Shown in pieces: positions 22,538 through 24,141 of a stretch of 24,141 nt of DNA (position 1 is the first letter of the stretch; every line of letters starts with the position of its first letter). Origin of the DNA: an uncultured Mailhella sp. (lineage in GTDB: Bacteria > Desulfobacterota > Desulfovibrionia > Desulfovibrionales > Desulfovibrionaceae); the NCBI GenBank assembly GCA_948482415.1, contig CAOMFZ010000010.1, positions 1-24,141 of the forward strand. The letters are read 5' to 3'. The notes beneath the pieces were generated by a model. That model searched no databases, was not told the origin of the DNA, and saw only the letters and a list, made by a program, of their open reading frames with translations. Both the position numbers and the translations under genes were made by a program.

Positions 22538-23959
22538 ATGCCTAAAATGCGTTTTTTATTGCCATTATTGGCTTTAATGCTTTTACTGCCGTCTGCTGCT
22601 TTAGCGTCTGAACATCTGGCATTTCCTAAAACTATGGAATTGTATTGGGTAATTCCTTTTGTTTGTATGTTGCTTTCTATTGCTATTTGCCCACTCGCTG
22701 TGCCACATTTTTGGCATCACCACTTTGGTAAAGTTGCAATATTCTGGGGACTTGCCTTTCTGATTCCTGCAACTCTTGTCTTTGGTTTCGAGCTTGTCAG
22801 CTTTTATGCCGTAGAAACCGTTTTGCTTGAATACCTGCCCTTTATTATTCTTTTGCTTGCCCTTTTTACTGCTGCCGGCGGTATTCGCTTAACAGGCTCA
22901 TTGGTTGGCACACCCGCAGTGAATACCGGTCTTTTGGCTTTTGGTACAATCATCGCCAGCTGGATTGGTACAACAGGTGCAGCCATGCTCCTTATTCGTC
23001 CTCTTATCCGTGCTAATAAACACCGCAAATATCGTGTGCACCAGGTTGTGTTCTTTATCTTCCTGGTAGCAAATATCGGCGGTTCTTTAACTCCTCTTGG
23101 TGACCCGCCGCTTTTCCTGGGCTTCCTGAAAGGGGTTAGCTTTTTCTGGACAACAATTCACCTTTTTGTAAAAACTGCCTTTATTTCTCTTATTTTGTTA
23201 ACTCTTTATTTTGTTGTTGATACCATTCTTTATAAAAAAGAAGGTTCCCCAAGACCTCAAGCTGCTGAAAAAGCTGAAAAACTTGGCTTGGATGGTAAGA
23301 TTAACCTGATATTTGTTGCAGGCATCGTTGGTCTTGTTCTTTTGAGCGGCAGCTGGAACCCTGATGTGCATTTTGAAGTTTACCACGGTATTACCCTTGA
23401 TTTGCAAAATGTTGTCCGTGATTTAGGCTTGCTTGTCATTGTCTTCCTGTCCATGAAGCTTACTTCAAAAGAATGCCGAGAACTCAACGACTTCAACTGG
23501 GATCCTATCTTGGAAGTTGCAAAGCTCTTTATTGGTATTTTCCTCAGTATGATTCCTGCTATTTCTATCCTGCGCGCAGGAACAGAAGGCAGCCTTGCCA
23601 GCCTTATCAGCATGGTTACTGACCCGGCCACCGGCGAACCTCTTAACTATATGTTCTTCTGGATGACAGGTATCCTTTCCTCATTCCTCGACAACGCTCC
23701 CACCTACCTTGTATTCTTTAACACTGCCGGCGGTGACGCACAGTACCTCATGCAGCATGTTGCCACACTTTCTGCTATTTCTGCCGGTGCCGTATTTATG
23801 GGTGCTGTAACGTATATTGGTAACGCTCCAAACTTTATGATACTCTCCATTGCTCAAAACAGCGGTATCAAGATGCCCAGCTTCTTTGGCTACATGGCTT
23901 GGTCTATTGGTATTTTGTGGCCTGTCTTTATTCTTACCACTCTTATTTTCTTCTTGTAA
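22538..23959 (+). CDS. NhaD/CitMHS-type sodium:proton antiporter
   Basis: A polytopic membrane protein (473 aa) of the ion transporter superfamily (NhaD/ArsB/CitMHS-like). The N-terminus (MRFLLPLLALMLLLPSAALAS) looks like a cleavable signal or first helix. Conserved features include TPLGDPPLFLGFLKGVSFFW in the middle and SFLDNAPTYLVFFNTAGG near residue 390, with SNAP-like and DNAP re-entrant segments, and TYIGNAPNFMILSIA near the end. Na+/H+ exchange is inferred from this family; an organic-anion role cannot be excluded. I chose the ATG at 22538, preceded by AAGGAG at 9 nt, over the ATG at 22505, which lies upstream of that SD. A terminator follows 24 bp after the stop. Confidence 0.88.
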   Translation: MPKMRFLLPLLALMLLLPSAALASEHLAFPKTMELYWVIPFVCMLLSIAICPLAVPHFWHHHFGKVAIFWGLAFLIPATLVFGFELVSFYAVETVLLEYLPFIILLLALFTAAGGIRLTGSLVGTPAVNTGLLAFGTIIASWIGTTGAAMLLIRPLIRANKHRKYRVHQVVFFIFLVANIGGSLTPLGDPPLFLGFLKGVSFFWTTIHLFVKTAFISLILLTLYFVVDTILYKKEGSPRPQAAEKAEKLGLDGKINLIFVAGIVGLVLLSGSWNPDVHFEVYHGITLDLQNVVRDLGLLVIVFLSMKLTSKECRELNDFNWDPILEVAKLFIGIFLSMIPAISILRAGTEGSLASLISMVTDPATGEPLNYMFFWMTGILSSFLDNAPTYLVFFNTAGGDAQYLMQHVATLSAISAGAVFMGAVTYIGNAPNFMILSIAQNSGIKMPSFFGYMAWSIGILWPVFILTTLIFFL

Positions 23960-23983
23960 GAGTAAGTTAAAATGCAAAATTAT

Positions 23984-24008
23984 AAGCCGGCATTATGCCG
24001 GCTTTTTT
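23984..24008 (+). terminator. Intrinsic terminator after the antiporter gene
   Basis: AAGCCGGCA (23984-23992) and TGCCGGCTT (23996-24004) form a perfect GC-rich 9-bp stem with a 3-nt loop, followed by a T-run to 24008. It is a canonical Rho-independent terminator. Confidence 0.93.
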
Positions 24009-24023
24009 GTATGCAGTGGATAT

Positions 24024-24100
24024 TAGAGCATTTCCGCATAACATTCGTAATTTTTATTTTCCTTGGGGGGAATTATTCCCCCCAATCCCCCTACACGCAA
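24024..24100 (+). repeat. Structured intergenic repeat, copy D (diverged)
   Basis: It begins with TAGAGCATTTCCG, the same end as copies A-C, then CGTAATTTTTATTTTCC, and then a near-perfect palindrome TTGGGGGGAAT (24063-24073) / ATTCCCCCCAA (24075-24085) followed by TCCCCCTAC. Read in reverse it aligns with copy A in order: TTTTG, a G-run, a spacer, G-run-AA, hairpin, TTCCCC, an A-rich stretch, and CGGAAA-n-GCTCTA. It lies just past the antiporter terminator. Confidence 0.6.
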
Positions 24101-24132
24101 AACCGTTATAGACGTTGTCTATAACGGTTTTG
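24098..24132. terminator. Perfect 16-bp hairpin at the window edge
   Basis: CAAAACCGTTATAGAC (24098-24113) pairs with GTCTATAACGGTTTTG (24117-24132) around a GTT loop. A-rich and T-rich flanks make it possibly a bidirectional terminator for a gene beyond the window, but the T-run is interrupted (GTTTATT). It adjoins or overlaps the end of repeat copy D. Confidence 0.4.
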
Positions 24133-24141
24133 TTTATTATG

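Overview
The window looks like chromosome from a Desulfovibrionaceae-type sulfidogenic bacterium with fairly low GC (roughly 40-45% by eye). This is inferred from gene content, since no rRNA or marker gene is present. The main pointers are an archaeal-type entry to the shikimate pathway (ADH synthase plus 3-dehydroquinate synthase II) beside a DUF39/HcyBio homocysteine-synthesis protein, and a liv operon ending in an NtrX-like sigma-54 activator. Nearly all genes look intact. I see no rRNA, tRNA, CRISPR, transposase or phage gene.

Layout. (1) 104-4430, minus strand: a LysR regulator, then a tight flavodoxin / MATE exporter / exported cyclophilin-like protein / DMT permease cassette. (2) 4798-6765, minus: a YgiQ-type radical SAM protein. 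(3) 6976-13274, plus: livK-livH-livM-livG-livF and an NtrX-like response regulator without a kinase gene, preceded by a divergent regulatory region. (4) 13483-14640, plus: HcyBio protein. (5) 14674-17884, plus: promoter, Phe/Tyr-rich leader peptide and attenuator, then ADH synthase, DHQ synthase II and pheA; bioA and bioD follow 18 bp later (to 19953). (6) 19909-22423, minus: bioF-bioG-bioC, converging on bioD with overlapping 3' ends. (7) 22538-23959, plus: an NhaD/CitMHS-type antiporter with a strong terminator.

The most interesting signal is a complete ribosome-mediated transcription attenuator in the 309-bp gap before the ADH synthase gene. A 30-codon leader ORF (14747-14839) has five Phe and five Tyr codons, six of them within residues 13-19. 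The same RNA can form a 1:2 protector hairpin, a competing 2:3 antiterminator and a 3:4 intrinsic terminator. Its placement implies that charged Phe/Tyr-tRNA levels control the archaeal-type aromatic operon, and perhaps the downstream bioA-bioD as well.

The second signal is a family of short structured intergenic repeats (five copies or relics, A-E). Four carry a TAGAGCnTTTCC-like end, and all have G-rich/C-rich hairpin arms. A and B share a 38-bp identical core in opposite orientation. They resemble MITE- or REP-like elements, with no transposase in view.

Metabolic link: the HcyBio protein and ADH synthase, neighbours in the window, are both expected to consume L-aspartate semialdehyde, so this region sits at a branch between methionine and aromatic amino acid synthesis.
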